Source: Prasinococcaceae sp. CCMP 1430 (lineage: Eukaryota > Prasinodermophyta > Palmophyllophyceae > Prasinococcales > Prasinococcaceae). From it: a DNA stretch of 49,697 nucleotides. The notes under the pieces were generated by a model, which did no database searches, had not been told where the DNA came from, and saw nothing but the letters and a program-made list of their open reading frames with translations. Below are positions 8,321 through 18,796 of this stretch, one piece after another. The stretch covers positions 1-49,697 of the forward strand of contig RQSC01000011.1 in NCBI GenBank assembly GCA_013416795.1, given 5' to 3'. Every line of letters begins with the position of its first letter. Positions within the stretch are counted from its first letter, which is position 1. The position numbers were made by a program, and so were the translations under genes.

Positions 8321-9001
8321 CGCGTCCCGCGGTGCGCCCGCCGCGACCGAACCGCGCCGCGCGCGCGCGCGCCACCGCGCGCTCGCGTGCGCACATCGCA
8401 GTGCGCGCCGCAGCGCGTATCAACCCGTCCAACCACCCCCACACACACACCAGCCTCCAGGCGCCGGCCGGCACCCACGCGTGCGCCGTGGCGCGCGCCC
8501 TGTGGCGCGGCCCCCGCACCACTGCATCGACAGTTACGAAAGCCGTGCGTTGCAACGGGCCTCTCCATTTTATAACCCTATTTGTCATTAACCTTATATT
8601 CCAACCGAAACCTCCAAACGCCGGCTCCCGGTTCGTGCGCGTTCGGACGTCCCGGCGGCGCGGCGCACCATTGCCGCACAACCAGTCGGTTGCGCCGAAT
8701 CCGCGGCGGGGCGCAAATTTCGGCGGCGCATGTTCGGCCGGCGGCTGCGGCGGCTGCGCGCGCGCACGCGGGTGGCGGGCGCGGACAGCAGGGCGTGGGC
8801 GCCAGTGGGCGTGCGCGCCAAGGGTGGGCGCCGCCGGTAGGGGTGCCGGGCGTCAGCCTCGACGCCAGCGGCGTTTCCTGCGGTGCCCGAGCGCAGCGCC
8901 GGGGCGCACGGCACAGCCAACGGCGTGCAGCGCGGCCGCGGCTGGGCCGCGCTGCCGCAGGGGGGCGCTGAGGAGGTAGGGAGCGGCCGAGGGGCGCGGC
9001 G
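8321..9001. promoter_or_regulatory. Divergent upstream region of the beta-lactamase-like gene and PWP2
   Basis: An AT-richer island at 8560-8620 stands out, with TTTTATAACCCTA (8568-8580) and CTTATATTCC (8593-8602). AACCCTA resembles the plant telo-box seen upstream of ribosome-assembly genes. The first exon of the beta-lactamase-like gene probably lies on the left side. Confidence 0.45.
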
Positions 9002-11626
9002 ATGGCGTCGACTGGCTTTGAGTTCGGCGCGCTGCTGGGAGCCACGTACACAGGCGGGCGCGTGGCCTTCTCCACCACCGATGGCGCGATGCTTGCCCCC
9101 GTCGGTGCGCGCGTGCTGTCGGTCGACACCGCGGCGGGGCGCAGCCGCTGCCTGCCGCTCGAGGCGCTCGACAACGTGCGCTCGGTGGTGCCGTCGCCCT
9201 CGGGGCGCCTCGCGCTCCTCATAGACGCTAAGTCGCGGTCGGTGTTGGTGGACCTGGCGTCGGGCGTGGCGCTGCACCACTTCACCTTTCCCGACGCCGT
9301 GCGCGACTGCCGCTGGTCGCCCGACGGCCTACACATTGCCGCCGCGTGCGGGCGCCACATGCGGCTGTACCGCGCGCCGCGGCCAGGCGTGAAGAAGTAC
9401 GCGCCGTTCGCGCGCCTGCGCACCTTCGGCGGGTATGCGGACAGCGTGGCGTGCCTTGACTGGTCGCCCGACTCGCGGCTCGTGCTGGCCGCGTGCGACG
9501 ACACTACCGTGAAGGTGCACAGCCTCGCGGGCGTCGACGACGGCGCCGTCGCGACCTTCGTGGGCCACCGCGCGCCGCCGGCAGCGGCGTTCTTCGTCGG
9601 TGGAGTGGGCAGCGGGCTCACGGCCGCGGTGGTCTCCACCGACGGTGCGGTGTACATGTGGGCCAGGCAGGACGCCGAGGCGGGCGTCGGGGTGGGTGCG
9701 GACGGCTCGCAGCCCGGCTGGGGGGCTGGCAGTGACAGCGACAGCGAGGGCGAGGAGGGCGAGGAGGGCGGCGCGGCAGCGGAGGAGGCAGGGAAGGACA
9801 AGCTGCCGTGGAGGTTGAGCGGCAAGCATTACTTCATGCGGGGTGGCACGACCGTGACCTCGTGCGACTGCCATCGCACCAGCGGCCTGCTGCTGACGGG
9901 CTTCTCCGACGGCACGTTCGCTCTGCATCGCCTCCCGGCCTTCGAGCACCTGCAGTCGCTGAGTGTGTCGCGCGGCGTCCTTGACGCGACGGCCATCTCG
10001 CCCTCGGGCGACAAACTCGCGCTGGGCTGCGGCGAGCTCGGTCAGCTGCTCGTGTGGGACTGGCGCTCGGAGAGCTACGCGCTGCGGCAGCAGGGCCACC
10101 GCGCCGGGGCGTCGGCAGTGGCGTGGGCGCCCGACTCGGCGACGCTCGCGACGGCGGGCGACGACGGCAAGGTCAAGGTGTGGAGCCGCGATAGCGGCAT
10201 GTGCTTCGTGACCTTCTCCGACCACGCGGCGGCTGTGACCGCGCTACAGTTCATGCCCAACGGCCACGCGCTGGTGTCGGCTTCGCTCGACGGCACCGTG
10301 CGCGCCTTCGATCTGGTGCGCTATCGCAACTTCCGCACTTTCGCCGCGCCGCATGCGGCGCAGTTCGTGTCGGTCGCCGTGGACGGCGGCGGCGAGGTGG
10401 TGGCCGCGGGTACGCTCGATCCGTTCAAGATCTTCGTGTGGTCGCTGCGCACCGGCCAGCTGCTGAGCGCGCTCGCGGGCCACGAGGGCCCCGTGTACAG
10501 CCTGGCGTTCATGCCGCTGCAGCCCGTGCTGGCGAGCGGCTCGTGGGACAAGACCGTGCGCCTGTGGAACATCTTCAGCGGCGAGGGATGCATCGCCACG
10601 CTGCGCCACTCGCACGAAGTGCTCGCGCTCGCGCCGCGACCCGACGGCAAGCAGCTCGCCACCGCCACTCTGAACGGAGAGTTGCACTTCTGGGACGCCG
10701 ACGACGGTGAGCTCAAGGGCGTGCTCGAGTGCCGCCGCGACATCGGCGGTCACCGTGGGGAGGACCGCAGCAATCGCTGCTTCCGCAGCCTCAGCTATTC
10801 CAGCGACGGCACCATGGTGCTGGCAGCCGGCAAGGCGCGCCAGGTGTGCCTTTACGACATCGCCGACAAAGTACTGCTGCGCCGCTGGGAGGTGGGCCCG
10901 CCGCTGCACTCGCTGGGGTACCACAGCGCTCCCGCGTCGCACCAGAAGGGCGGGCCGCGCGCGGGGCTTCGCGACGGGCTGGGGCTCAACGGGTACGATG
11001 CGGAGGCGGACGACCTGCCCGGGCTGTCGGCGGGCAGCAAGACCGTGTCGGACGCGCCGGGAGCCGCGTGCGTGCGCTTCTCCGCCGACGGGCGCTCGTG
11101 GGCGGCGGCGACCGCGCTGGGCACCATGCTCTTCTCGCTTGACACCTCGGGCGAGTTCGGGCCTGTGCACCTGGGCGAGGACATCACGCCTGTGGCGTAC
11201 GCCGCGGCGCTGCGCGAGGAGCGCTGGGCGCGCGCGCTGGCGCTGGCGGCACAGCTGGGCTCGGAGGCGCTGCTGGTGAAGGCGCTGCTTGCGGTGCCGG
11301 CAAGCGACCGCGCGGCGGCCGCCGAGGCGCTGCCCAAGGCCTACCTCGCGCGGGTGCTGGTGTCGGTCGCCGGCCAGATCGACGGCGGCGCACACCTCGA
11401 GGTGGGGCTGCGCTGGGCGCACTGTTTGCTCCGCGCGCACGGCCACCTCGCGCGCTCGGCGCCCGCGCAGCTGGTACCCGCGATGCGCTCGATCAAGCAG
11501 GCAGTCACCAAGCACCAGCAGGGGCTCGCTGAGATGGCTGAGCAGAACGCCTTCTCGCTGCTCTACCTCTCGCAGCAGCGGGACGCGGCCCCCGCGGCGC
11601 CCGAGGCGCCCATGGAGGAGGACTGA
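9002..11626 (+). CDS. PWP2: Periodic tryptophan protein 2 (PWP2/UTP1), SSU processome WD40 protein
   Basis: PWP2 is a UTP-B subcomplex member of the small-subunit processome, acting in the nucleolus on 18S rRNA maturation. The protein is 874 aa, similar to yeast and human PWP2 (about 920). The N-terminal two thirds hold many WD40 repeats (for example CRWSPDGLHIAAACG, CLDWSPDSRLVLAACDD, VAWAPDSATLATAGDDGKV, LAFMPLQPVLASGSWDKTV). An acidic insertion (GSDSDSEGEEGEEG) sits after the fourth repeat. The C-terminal region, from about residue 735, matches the helical Utp12 domain (ERWARALALAAQLG, then the MRSIKQAVTKHQQGL segment). No intron. The start has only modest context but is the first ATG after the AT-rich upstream island. 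Confidence 0.95.
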   Translation: MASTGFEFGALLGATYTGGRVAFSTTDGAMLAPVGARVLSVDTAAGRSRCLPLEALDNVRSVVPSPSGRLALLIDAKSRSVLVDLASGVALHHFTFPDAVRDCRWSPDGLHIAAACGRHMRLYRAPRPGVKKYAPFARLRTFGGYADSVACLDWSPDSRLVLAACDDTTVKVHSLAGVDDGAVATFVGHRAPPAAAFFVGGVGSGLTAAVVSTDGAVYMWARQDAEAGVGVGADGSQPGWGAGSDSDSEGEEGEEGGAAAEEAGKDKLPWRLSGKHYFMRGGTTVTSCDCHRTSGLLLTGFSDGTFALHRLPAFEHLQSLSVSRGVLDATAISPSGDKLALGCGELGQLLVWDWRSESYALRQQGHRAGASAVAWAPDSATLATAGDDGKVKVWSRDSGMCFVTFSDHAAAVTALQFMPNGHALVSASLDGTVRAFDLVRYRNFRTFAAPHAAQFVSVAVDGGGEVVAAGTLDPFKIFVWSLRTGQLLSALAGHEGPVYSLAFMPLQPVLASGSWDKTVRLWNIFSGEGCIATLRHSHEVLALAPRPDGKQLATATLNGELHFWDADDGELKGVLECRRDIGGHRGEDRSNRCFRSLSYSSDGTMVLAAGKARQVCLYDIADKVLLRRWEVGPPLHSLGYHSAPASHQKGGPRAGLRDGLGLNGYDAEADDLPGLSAGSKTVSDAPGAACVRFSADGRSWAAATALGTMLFSLDTSGEFGPVHLGEDITPVAYAAALREERWARALALAAQLGSEALLVKALLAVPASDRAAAAEALPKAYLARVLVSVAGQIDGGAHLEVGLRWAHCLLRAHGHLARSAPAQLVPAMRSIKQAVTKHQQGLAEMAEQNAFSLLYLSQQRDAAPAAPEAPMEED

Positions 11627-11643
11627 CACTGACGTGACGGCCT

Positions 11644-11648
11644 TGTAA
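11644..11648 (+). terminator. Candidate poly(A) signal TGTAA (PWP2)
   Basis: TGTAA begins 18 bases after the PWP2 stop, implying a very short 3' UTR if it is used. Confidence 0.35.
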
Positions 11649-11703
11649 CATTATCACTCCCCTACTGCCTGCGTGAGGCGACACCATCAGCGCGTGAGTG
11701 CTT

Positions 11704-11750
11704 GCATGCGTGCGTGCGTGTGCGCGTGCGCGCCTGCGTGCGTGTGTGCC
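11704..11750. repeat. TGCG/TG microsatellite
   Basis: Alternating purine-pyrimidine tract of imperfect TGCG and TG units, a simple repeat with Z-DNA potential. Confidence 0.7.
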
Positions 11751-12774
11751 CGTCGGTGTGGCGTCGTTTGCTGCCCTCCGCTGCCCTCCCCTCGGACCAA
11801 GCCGGCACCCCCGAAACAGTCTGACAGCTCACATTCCACGCTGACGGTGCGCCGAAACGTGTCCGGAGCACTCATCAAAGCCACATGTTTGGAGATGATG
11901 TGGCCTTGGCACGTGGCGCCCTGCGCGGCGGCGGAGGCGGCGCGAAGGGGCACGCAAACTCCCATCAGTCTGAACGGACGCCGACAGGTCGACTTACCTC
12001 CAACGCACGCACCCCCTTGGCATTGGGACGTCCTTTGATTTGATCGACTCCTTTCGCAGCAGCCAGCGCGCCTGCCATTGATCCATTCAATGTCAGCCGC
12101 GCAACAACCGACCGATCGACACCTTTTTCTTTTTTGGATCTGCGCGTTGCACACGTCGGTGCACGCACGTCCGTCGCGCGACACTCGTGCACGATCCAAA
12201 ATGGATCTATCGATGCGTCTATCGATGGTCCCCGCCGCGGGAAACCGACGGACCACCACCAACTCCACCCCGACAGGCTTGAGGATCATCGCTCGGGGTG
12301 CGCTGGCTTCGAGATCGCGGGGTGGTTGGCGCGCGCCCCCTCACTCCTGTCATTCTCCGGGGTCATTCGCGGCGAGCGTCGTGCGGCACTTCTTCTCTTC
12401 CCCAGCCGAGCGCGCGCGCTTTTGCGCGGCGGCGCCGCGCGGCCCCACACGGGGCGCGGCGCGCGCACCCGCGTGGGGAGTGGGGAGGTTGGGGGGGAGG
12501 GGGCAGGGAGGGGTGAGAGAGCGTGTCGAGTGCGTGTGGCGCCCGGGCGTAGCGCGCGTGGCCCGAGTGGGGACGTGAAGTGGGGGGTGGGGGGGGTGAG
12601 GGCTCGCGCCGCGCCCCGCGCGTTTTTTGGGGGTGGCGCTGCTTTTTTTGGCGCCGGCACCGGCAGGCCGGTGCGCACGCGGGGACGGGTGCTGGGTTAG
12701 GGCTGTTCAGCCGCCGGTGAGGCCGCCGCCGCTGTCGCCGGTGAACTGGCACCTGGCGCTCTGCCGCTCTCGGC

Positions 12775-15555
12775 ATGTCTGCTCGGCACGGCGGGATGGC
12801 CTGCTTCTGGGCGTGCGGGCGGCGCTGCTCGGGTACGCTCGTCGCTACGGCCATCCTGCTGCTTGGGCTGGTGGCGTGCGCCCCGCGCGGATGCTTGGCT
12901 GCGTGGCCACAGGTGCTGAGGCCGCGCTACGGCGAGGTGACGGCCGCAGGCGGGGAGGTGTGCGGGCGGATAAGGCTGCCATGGTCGCTGGGCGCGCTTG
13001 CGCGCTGGGCTACGACGGCGAGCGGGGCGTGCGCGTGCTGCGCGGCAGTCCTGCTCGCGTGGGCCCTGTATCGGGCGATCGGCTGGCTCGTGCGCAGGCG
13101 GGTCGCACGAAGGCACAGGCACTGGGCGTTTCTTCGCGGCTACTTTCGCGGCTTCAGTTCTCGGTCGCGCAAGTGCATGGCATGGATGGGCAGGGACGAC
13201 CTACGCTCCCTTGGCCTGCCTGTCGCCGGCGAGCACCCCGGGCAGCTGGTGCCGTCGCACCCCGATATGGGAGCGCTTGGAGTCAGCGCGCTCTTCGTCC
13301 AGGGCTTGCTGCGCGCCGCAAAGCTGCACCGGCCCATGCCAGGTGGACACACTCCGACGACCTCGCCCGCCAAACGCAGGTCCGCCGGGCGCGGGCGCCT
13401 CTGCACCGTCATGAGTTCGCCTCTCGACTACGCTTCCAGCGCTGGCTACAGACTGATGGGGATGGACTCCGACGCCGACTCGGATGACGAGGGTGACGAT
13501 GCTCAATTAGAAGAAGACGTTGAGATGTCTACGCTCGCTGCCTTCGAGGCAATCATGCACAGGCTGAACACTTTGGAGACACGCATCTCAGACGCAGGGC
13601 TAGCCGCCGAGGCGGCCGCGCGGAGCAGCAGCTGGCCCAGTGGCAGTTTCACCTTCTCTCGGCTCTCCGGATGGCTCACGGGCGGGGAGCCTGCCAAGGA
13701 CGGGAGTGGGGGAGGCGTGGAAGAGGAGCCCCCTACTGCAGTCACGCGCGTTGCGAGGGGCCAGCCGCGCGCCGGGCAGTCGGCTTCGAGCGCAGCTGCC
13801 AACGCGGAACTTGCGCGAAAGCTGTGCGAGGACGTGCAGAGCGTCAAGCGCTCCGTGCTGGCGCTCGTGTCTGCCACCTCGACGAGGTACAACTCGAAGC
13901 CGCTCGCGTACGTCGCTCCCGGCTGGGGGCTGACAGTGTTGCACCCAATCAGTTCCCCGGCATCGGCGAACATGCGACCCGCCACAGCAGCGCTGCAGGC
14001 ATTTCGGAAGATGAGCTCCAACCGTGCCAGCGTCGTGCAACACACGGCCGGCACCCTACACACAAGCGCCAGCGCTCACCTGAGTTCCGTTCGCATCCGG
14101 GGGGGGTCGGGCCGCGCCAAGTCGGCCTTTGCCCTGCGCTCAGCGTCATCGATGCCGGGGCGTCGCTCGCTCGGCGTCACGCACGAGGGCCTCGAGAGCG
14201 CGCGCACGAGCAGCAGCGACGACGAGCTCGCTGCTGCTCGCGGCGGCGAGCCGTGGCAGATGCGAGTGCTGTCCGCCGATGAGGTACTCTCGGATGGCTT
14301 CAGCGCCTTCGAAGTCTCAGAGCGCGTGGGGGGGCAGCCGGTGACTTGTGTGCTACTGACGATGCTGCAGCACTTCGGCCTTTTCCGAATGCTTCCCATC
14401 GACCCAGCGGTCGTCGCGCGCTTCGGGGCGGCCGTCGACCGCGGCATGAGCGCGGACAACCCCTACCACAACGCCGAGCACGCGGCCGAGGTGACGCAGC
14501 GGCTGGGCATGATGATGCAGCAGACTGAGTTCCACAAGCGCCTGACGGCAACGGAGCTCTTCGCGGCCCTCGTCGCCGCAGCAGCGCACGACTTCGAACA
14601 CCTGGGCGTGAACAACAACTTTCTCGTGACCATCGGCGCGACCTACGCGCACGAGCACAACGACTGTGCGTGCCAAGAGAACCACTCGCTCGTCGCAGCC
14701 TTCACTGTGATGGATTTGCCCGGTTGTGACGTCCGAGGGGGGCTGAATGCGGCGGAGCGCGCCGCGTTCCGCAGCGTGTGCATCCAGATGGTTCAGGCGA
14801 CAGATATGTCACGTCACTTCGACCTCTTAGCGCGCTTCACCGCCAGGCGGCAGCAAGCCGACGGCATGACCATGAGCATTGCAAGCGACCGCCTGCTCAT
14901 GCTCATGATGCTCATCAAGGCTGCGGACATCTCAAACTCCGTCAAAGTCTGGGACCAGCAGCGCGAATGGGCGGAGCGCGTGCAGGCAGAGTTCTTTGCG
15001 CAGGGGGATATGGAGCGCGAGCTCGGTCTGCCCATGTCGCCGCTGATGGACAGGGAGTGCGGCGACGTACCGGCGGGGCAGATAGGCTTCCTGGACATGC
15101 TAGCCAAGCCGCTCTTCGTGGCGATCGCGGATGAACTGCCCGCTCTCAAGCCGCTTGTGGCCCGCCTCGAGGCGAACCGCCAACGCTGGGCGAGCGCACC
15201 CAAGCACCGCGTGTGGAGCAAGGGCGAGATGCGCCACCAGACTCGCCTCAAGGAAGACATACGTGCCTTCAGACGCAAGCGCGTGGAACAGTCGCTCTGG
15301 GAGCTCTCAGGGGAACCCGCTCGCGTGGCCAAAGAAGGTTCGCTGTCGTCCGAGAGCGGGGGGCTCTCGAGGCAGTCCAAAGACTCGTCAAGGTCGCCGT
15401 CGGCGAAGAAGGCGACGCGAGCGAGCAAGCACATCGCGCGCGGTGGCGGCAAGCGCATCAGATCACTAGGAAACCGAGTCGGGAGCGCCGTGGGGACGAT
15501 GCTCTCGCCGCTCGCTTGGATGACGCGGCCCGCGCCTCACTCCACGGAGGCGTAG
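12775..15555 (+). CDS. Membrane-anchored 3',5'-cyclic nucleotide phosphodiesterase (PDEase_I)
   Basis: It hydrolyses cAMP and/or cGMP to the 5' nucleotide. The class I PDE domain lies at about residues 520-830 of 926 and shows the metal-binding and catalytic signatures: YHNAEHAAEV (564-573), AHDFEHLGVNN (with His605 and Asp606), ENHSLVAAF, ATDMSRHF and KAADISN, then the EFFAQGDMERELGLP segment near the C-terminal end of the domain. The N-terminus has two hydrophobic stretches (about 17-42 and 79-100), the second followed by an Arg/His-rich stop (RRRVARRHRH), so the enzyme is probably membrane-anchored with the catalytic domain in the cytosol. The 15-residue acidic stretch around 225-245 and the basic, Ser-rich tail look disordered. 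No GAF or PAS domain is seen. A second ATG at residue 213 or so would give a soluble form. Confidence 0.9.
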   Translation: MSARHGGMACFWACGRRCSGTLVATAILLLGLVACAPRGCLAAWPQVLRPRYGEVTAAGGEVCGRIRLPWSLGALARWATTASGACACCAAVLLAWALYRAIGWLVRRRVARRHRHWAFLRGYFRGFSSRSRKCMAWMGRDDLRSLGLPVAGEHPGQLVPSHPDMGALGVSALFVQGLLRAAKLHRPMPGGHTPTTSPAKRRSAGRGRLCTVMSSPLDYASSAGYRLMGMDSDADSDDEGDDAQLEEDVEMSTLAAFEAIMHRLNTLETRISDAGLAAEAAARSSSWPSGSFTFSRLSGWLTGGEPAKDGSGGGVEEEPPTAVTRVARGQPRAGQSASSAAANAELARKLCEDVQSVKRSVLALVSATSTRYNSKPLAYVAPGWGLTVLHPISSPASANMRPATAALQAFRKMSSNRASVVQHTAGTLHTSASAHLSSVRIRGGSGRAKSAFALRSASSMPGRRSLGVTHEGLESARTSSSDDELAAARGGEPWQMRVLSADEVLSDGFSAFEVSERVGGQPVTCVLLTMLQHFGLFRMLPIDPAVVARFGAAVDRGMSADNPYHNAEHAAEVTQRLGMMMQQTEFHKRLTATELFAALVAAAAHDFEHLGVNNNFLVTIGATYAHEHNDCACQENHSLVAAFTVMDLPGCDVRGGLNAAERAAFRSVCIQMVQATDMSRHFDLLARFTARRQQADGMTMSIASDRLLMLMMLIKAADISNSVKVWDQQREWAERVQAEFFAQGDMERELGLPMSPLMDRECGDVPAGQIGFLDMLAKPLFVAIADELPALKPLVARLEANRQRWASAPKHRVWSKGEMRHQTRLKEDIRAFRRKRVEQSLWELSGEPARVAKEGSLSSESGGLSRQSKDSSRSPSAKKATRASKHIARGGGKRIRSLGNRVGSAVGTMLSPLAWMTRPAPHSTEA

Positions 15556-15896
15556 TAGAACGCAGCGGCCGTTCGAAACCCATGCAGGCTATCAAGCAAC
15601 GCACGCGCGGCCGACGGCTTGCGCGCAGCAGCTCCACCAAGCGAATCCCTTTCTTTGAAATGCGCGGCGCGGCGCATTCGCGAGGCCGGTCGAGCCACAA
15701 GCTGAGGGGCAAAACCATTGACGTAAGTGTTGTACGGATTGGCCGGTCCTAGGACGCGCGCGAAGGGGCCGTCGGGCGGCGCGCCTGCTGCAATGTCAGA
15801 CGACGAGGGGGAGAAAGAGCTCGAGGAAAGATGCTCGAGGCAGCAATGTGTTTAATTCGTCAGCCACACGCGCCCCTGCCGGGGCAACGCCGAGCT
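15556..15896. other. Intergenic between convergent phosphodiesterase and fumarase
   Basis: 341 bases serving as the two 3' UTRs. No gene, terminator motif or repeat is recognised. Confidence 0.4.
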
Positions 15897-17535
15897 CTAC
15901 AGTTTAGCTTTGGGCAGCGTGGGGCTTGTCATTTCTTTGGGGCGCACCCACTCGTCGAACTGGTCGGCGGTGAGGATGCCCAGCGAGACGCCCGCCTCCT
16001 TGAGGCTCGTGTTCTCGGCGTAGGCCTTTTTGGCAATCTTGGCGGCGTTGTCGTAACCGATGTACGGGTTGAGGGCCGTGACAAGCATGAGGCTCGAGTT
16101 CATGAGCTCGTCGATGCGCGGTTTGTTGGCATCAATGCCCACCACGCAGTTGTCGGCGAAGCTCACGCACGCGTCCGAAAGCAGACGGATGGACTGCAGG
16201 TTGTTGTACGAGATGAGCGGCTTGGCCACATTGAGCTCGAAGTGCGAGCCAGCCGCGCCGCCGATGGTCACGCCCATGTCATTGCCGATAACCTGCGCGC
16301 ATACCATCATCACAGCCTCCGACTGCGTCGGGTTCACCTTGCCAGGCATGATGGAAGAGCCAGGCTCGTTGGCAGGCAGGATGAGCTCTCCGAGCCCAGC
16401 GCGCGGGCCACTGCCGAGCATGCGCACGTCGTTGGCGATCTTCAGAACCGACAGCGCGATGGTCTTGAGCAGGCCAGCGAGCGCCATCTGCGCGTCGTGT
16501 GCGGCGAGCGACTCGAACTTGTTGGGTGCGGTCGAGAATGGCAGGCCGGTGAGGTCAACGAGCTCCTTGGCGACCAGCGGCGCGAAGTCAGGGTGCGAGT
16601 TGAGGCCCGTGCCAACGGCAGTGCCGCCGAGCGCCAGCTCGAGGAGGTGCACCATCGCACCCTTGGCGCGCAGGACGGAGTTTCGCATTTGCTGCACATA
16701 GCCCGAGAACTCCTGGCCCAGCGTGAGCGGCACGGCGTCCATGAGGTGCGTGCGGCCAATCTTCACGACGTCCTTGAACTCCTCCTGCTTGCGTTCCAGC
16801 GTGTCGCGCAGGTGCCGCAGCGACGGAAGCAGGCGCTCCTGCACCTCGTACGCGGTCGCGACGGACATCGCCGTGGGGAAGACGTCGTTGGACGACTGCG
16901 ACATATTGCAGTGGTCGTTGGGATGCACGGGGTCCTTGGAACCCACCACGCCGCCGAGGATCTGGATGGCGCGATTGGCGAGCACCTCGTTCATGTTCAT
17001 GTTGGTCTGCGTGCCCGAGCCGGTCTGCCACACGACGAGCGGGAAGTGGTCGTCCAGCTTGCCGTCCATCACATCCTGCGCCGCGAAGCGTATGGCATCT
17101 GCCCGCCGCTTGTCGAGCTTGCTCAGCTTGTAGTTGGCGCTGGCGCAGGCGTGCTTGACGCACGCGAGTGAGCGCAGAAGCGACAGCGGCTGCTTCTCGC
17201 CGCCGATTTTGAAGTTTTGCAGCGAGCGCTGCGTCTGCGCCCCCCACAGTCGGTCGGCGGGCACCTCGAGCGAGCCCATGGTGTCGGACTCGATGCGCAC
17301 CTGCACGCCAGGGCGCGTGAGGCAGTGAGCGCGACCAGGCGCACGTCAACAGCCGCAGGTGGGCCGAGTGGGTTGGGAACGTGTGGGGGGATCAACCCGC
17401 AGCTGTGGCGCCGCCCGGGCGCCCGCTCCGCACCTTGCGCTCGCCATCCGCGTCGCTGCGCTCCTTCGTCAGCGCCCCCCTGCCATCGCGCGGCCCTCGC
17501 TTGAGGAGCTCGCGCAGGCGCGGCTCGAAGCTCAT
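15897..17535 (-). CDS. fumC: Class II fumarate hydratase (one intron)
   Basis: It interconverts fumarate and malate in the TCA cycle. The sequence carries [18 protein letters not shown], the [13 protein letters not shown] segment, NSHPDF and the lyase signature [13 protein letters not shown]. Coding sequence is exon 2 (17300 down to 15897) plus exon 1 (17535 down to 17434), phase 0, with an intron of 133 bases (donor GTGCGG, acceptor GTGCAG). Splicing joins DGERK to VRIESDTMG, which restores the normal start of the family. The catalytic part alone is about 467 aa, the usual size. The exon 1 frame remains open upstream with another ATG at 17901; that basic, Ala-rich stretch could be a mitochondrial presequence. 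It is in tail-to-tail contact with the phosphodiesterase gene. Confidence 0.93.
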
Positions 17536-18796
17536 GGCGGTGGCCGCCGTCGCGCCCGCCGGCGCCCCGCGAAGGGGCGCGCAGCGCAGCCGCTCGGATC
17601 GCGAGAGCGGCAGCCGCCGGCGCCCGCGTGCACGCTGCGGCGGCCGCGCGCGCGCGCGAAGCGCGCTCCCAACCCAACCCCTCCTCTCCCAGTCGCCCCG
17701 CCCACCGCAACCCCGCCACACACCCCTGCCTCCCGCGCTCGGTGTGGCAGCGCCCCCCTCCCCTCCCCTTCGCCCGCGCGCGCGCAGAAAAAGCGCAGCG
17801 CCGGCCGCCAGCTCAGCGCGCTGAGATTGGCGCCGAGCCATCACCGCTGTGGTGGTGGCGGACGCGGTCGATAGACGGGCCGTTTTCGTTTTGCGGATCA
17901 TCTGTGGGATCCGTGGCGCGCTGCGCTCGCCAGAGTTTTCGCACGACGCGCCCACAGTCGGATCATTTTCTCGATGAGTGAGGGGGCGCGCGCGGCGGCG
18001 CGCGCGGTTCCCCGGCCTGATGAGGAGCCGAGGGGTGGCGAGCCGACCGATGCTTAGCGCGGCCGAGCGCGCGCGCGCCGGTTTGGGCGCGAGAACGGCA
18101 CGCGTTCGCCGGGCGGGGCGGGGCGCGGCTGCGAGGGATCGATGGGCCGAGCGCGGGGAACCGTGTTGGAACCGCGCGGCGCCGCGGGGCGCCGGATGGG
18201 CGCACGATAGGAACGCAGCGCCGACCCAGGCAGAGGCCGAGGCCGCGGCAAGCCGGAGCCCCTCGCTGCGCGGCGCAGCGCGCGTATGTGGTGCGTGGAG
18301 AGTCTCGACGAGCGCCAGGACGGGGGCTGGGTGCGAACAGGACCTTGCCCCGGGCGGGGGGGCGGGCGACGCCCCAGCTACACAGTATAGGCGTGAGCGG
18401 AAGGGGGGGGGGAGAGAGGGGCGCAGGCGCGGAGGGCGTGGGCGAGGAGGGTGGCGCGCTGCGCGCGCAGGCGCCGCTACTGCTGCGCCAGACAGCGCGC
18501 ACGGCCGGCGCGTCTCGTCGCGGGTGCCTCCCGCGCTCAAAGCGGACGGTGGCCGCGTGCGGCAAGCGTGTGCTCAACGCGTGGGTCATCCTCCGCCGAA
18601 CGAGGGTGTTCTTCACGCGCCGGGGTGCGCAAGCGCAGACGCTTGCGTGAGTGAGCGCCTGTGCCGGAGCACGCGCGCGTTCCGCATCGCTTCGTTGCGT
18701 GGTCGTGTGGCCTCGGCGCGCAGCCCCCCATTGGGGGCGCGTGTCGGTGCGGACGCGCGGAACGCATACAAGCTCGAGGCTGTGTCTGCGTGAATC
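17536..18796. promoter_or_regulatory. Divergent upstream region of fumarase and CFAP206
   Basis: About 1.26 kb without a recognised gene apart from the possible fumarase presequence (17536-17901, minus strand). Contains CG-alternating tracts (17650, 17990, 18070) and a G-run at 18398-18410. Both promoters must lie here. Confidence 0.4.

Larger units (their letters stand above)
11627..12774. other. Intergenic, downstream of PWP2 and upstream of the phosphodiesterase
   Basis: No gene is recognised. It contains a TGCG/TG-type microsatellite (11704-11750), two nearly identical ATCTATCGATG copies at 12205-12228, a CTTTTTCTTTTTT tract near 12122, and G-runs at 12488-12500 and 12580-12595. The right half is the likely promoter of the phosphodiesterase. 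Confidence 0.4.

Noticed and set aside
15831-17171. 446-aa plus-strand frame antisense to fumarase
   Set aside because: Shadow of the fumarase gene, which is beyond doubt on the minus strand.
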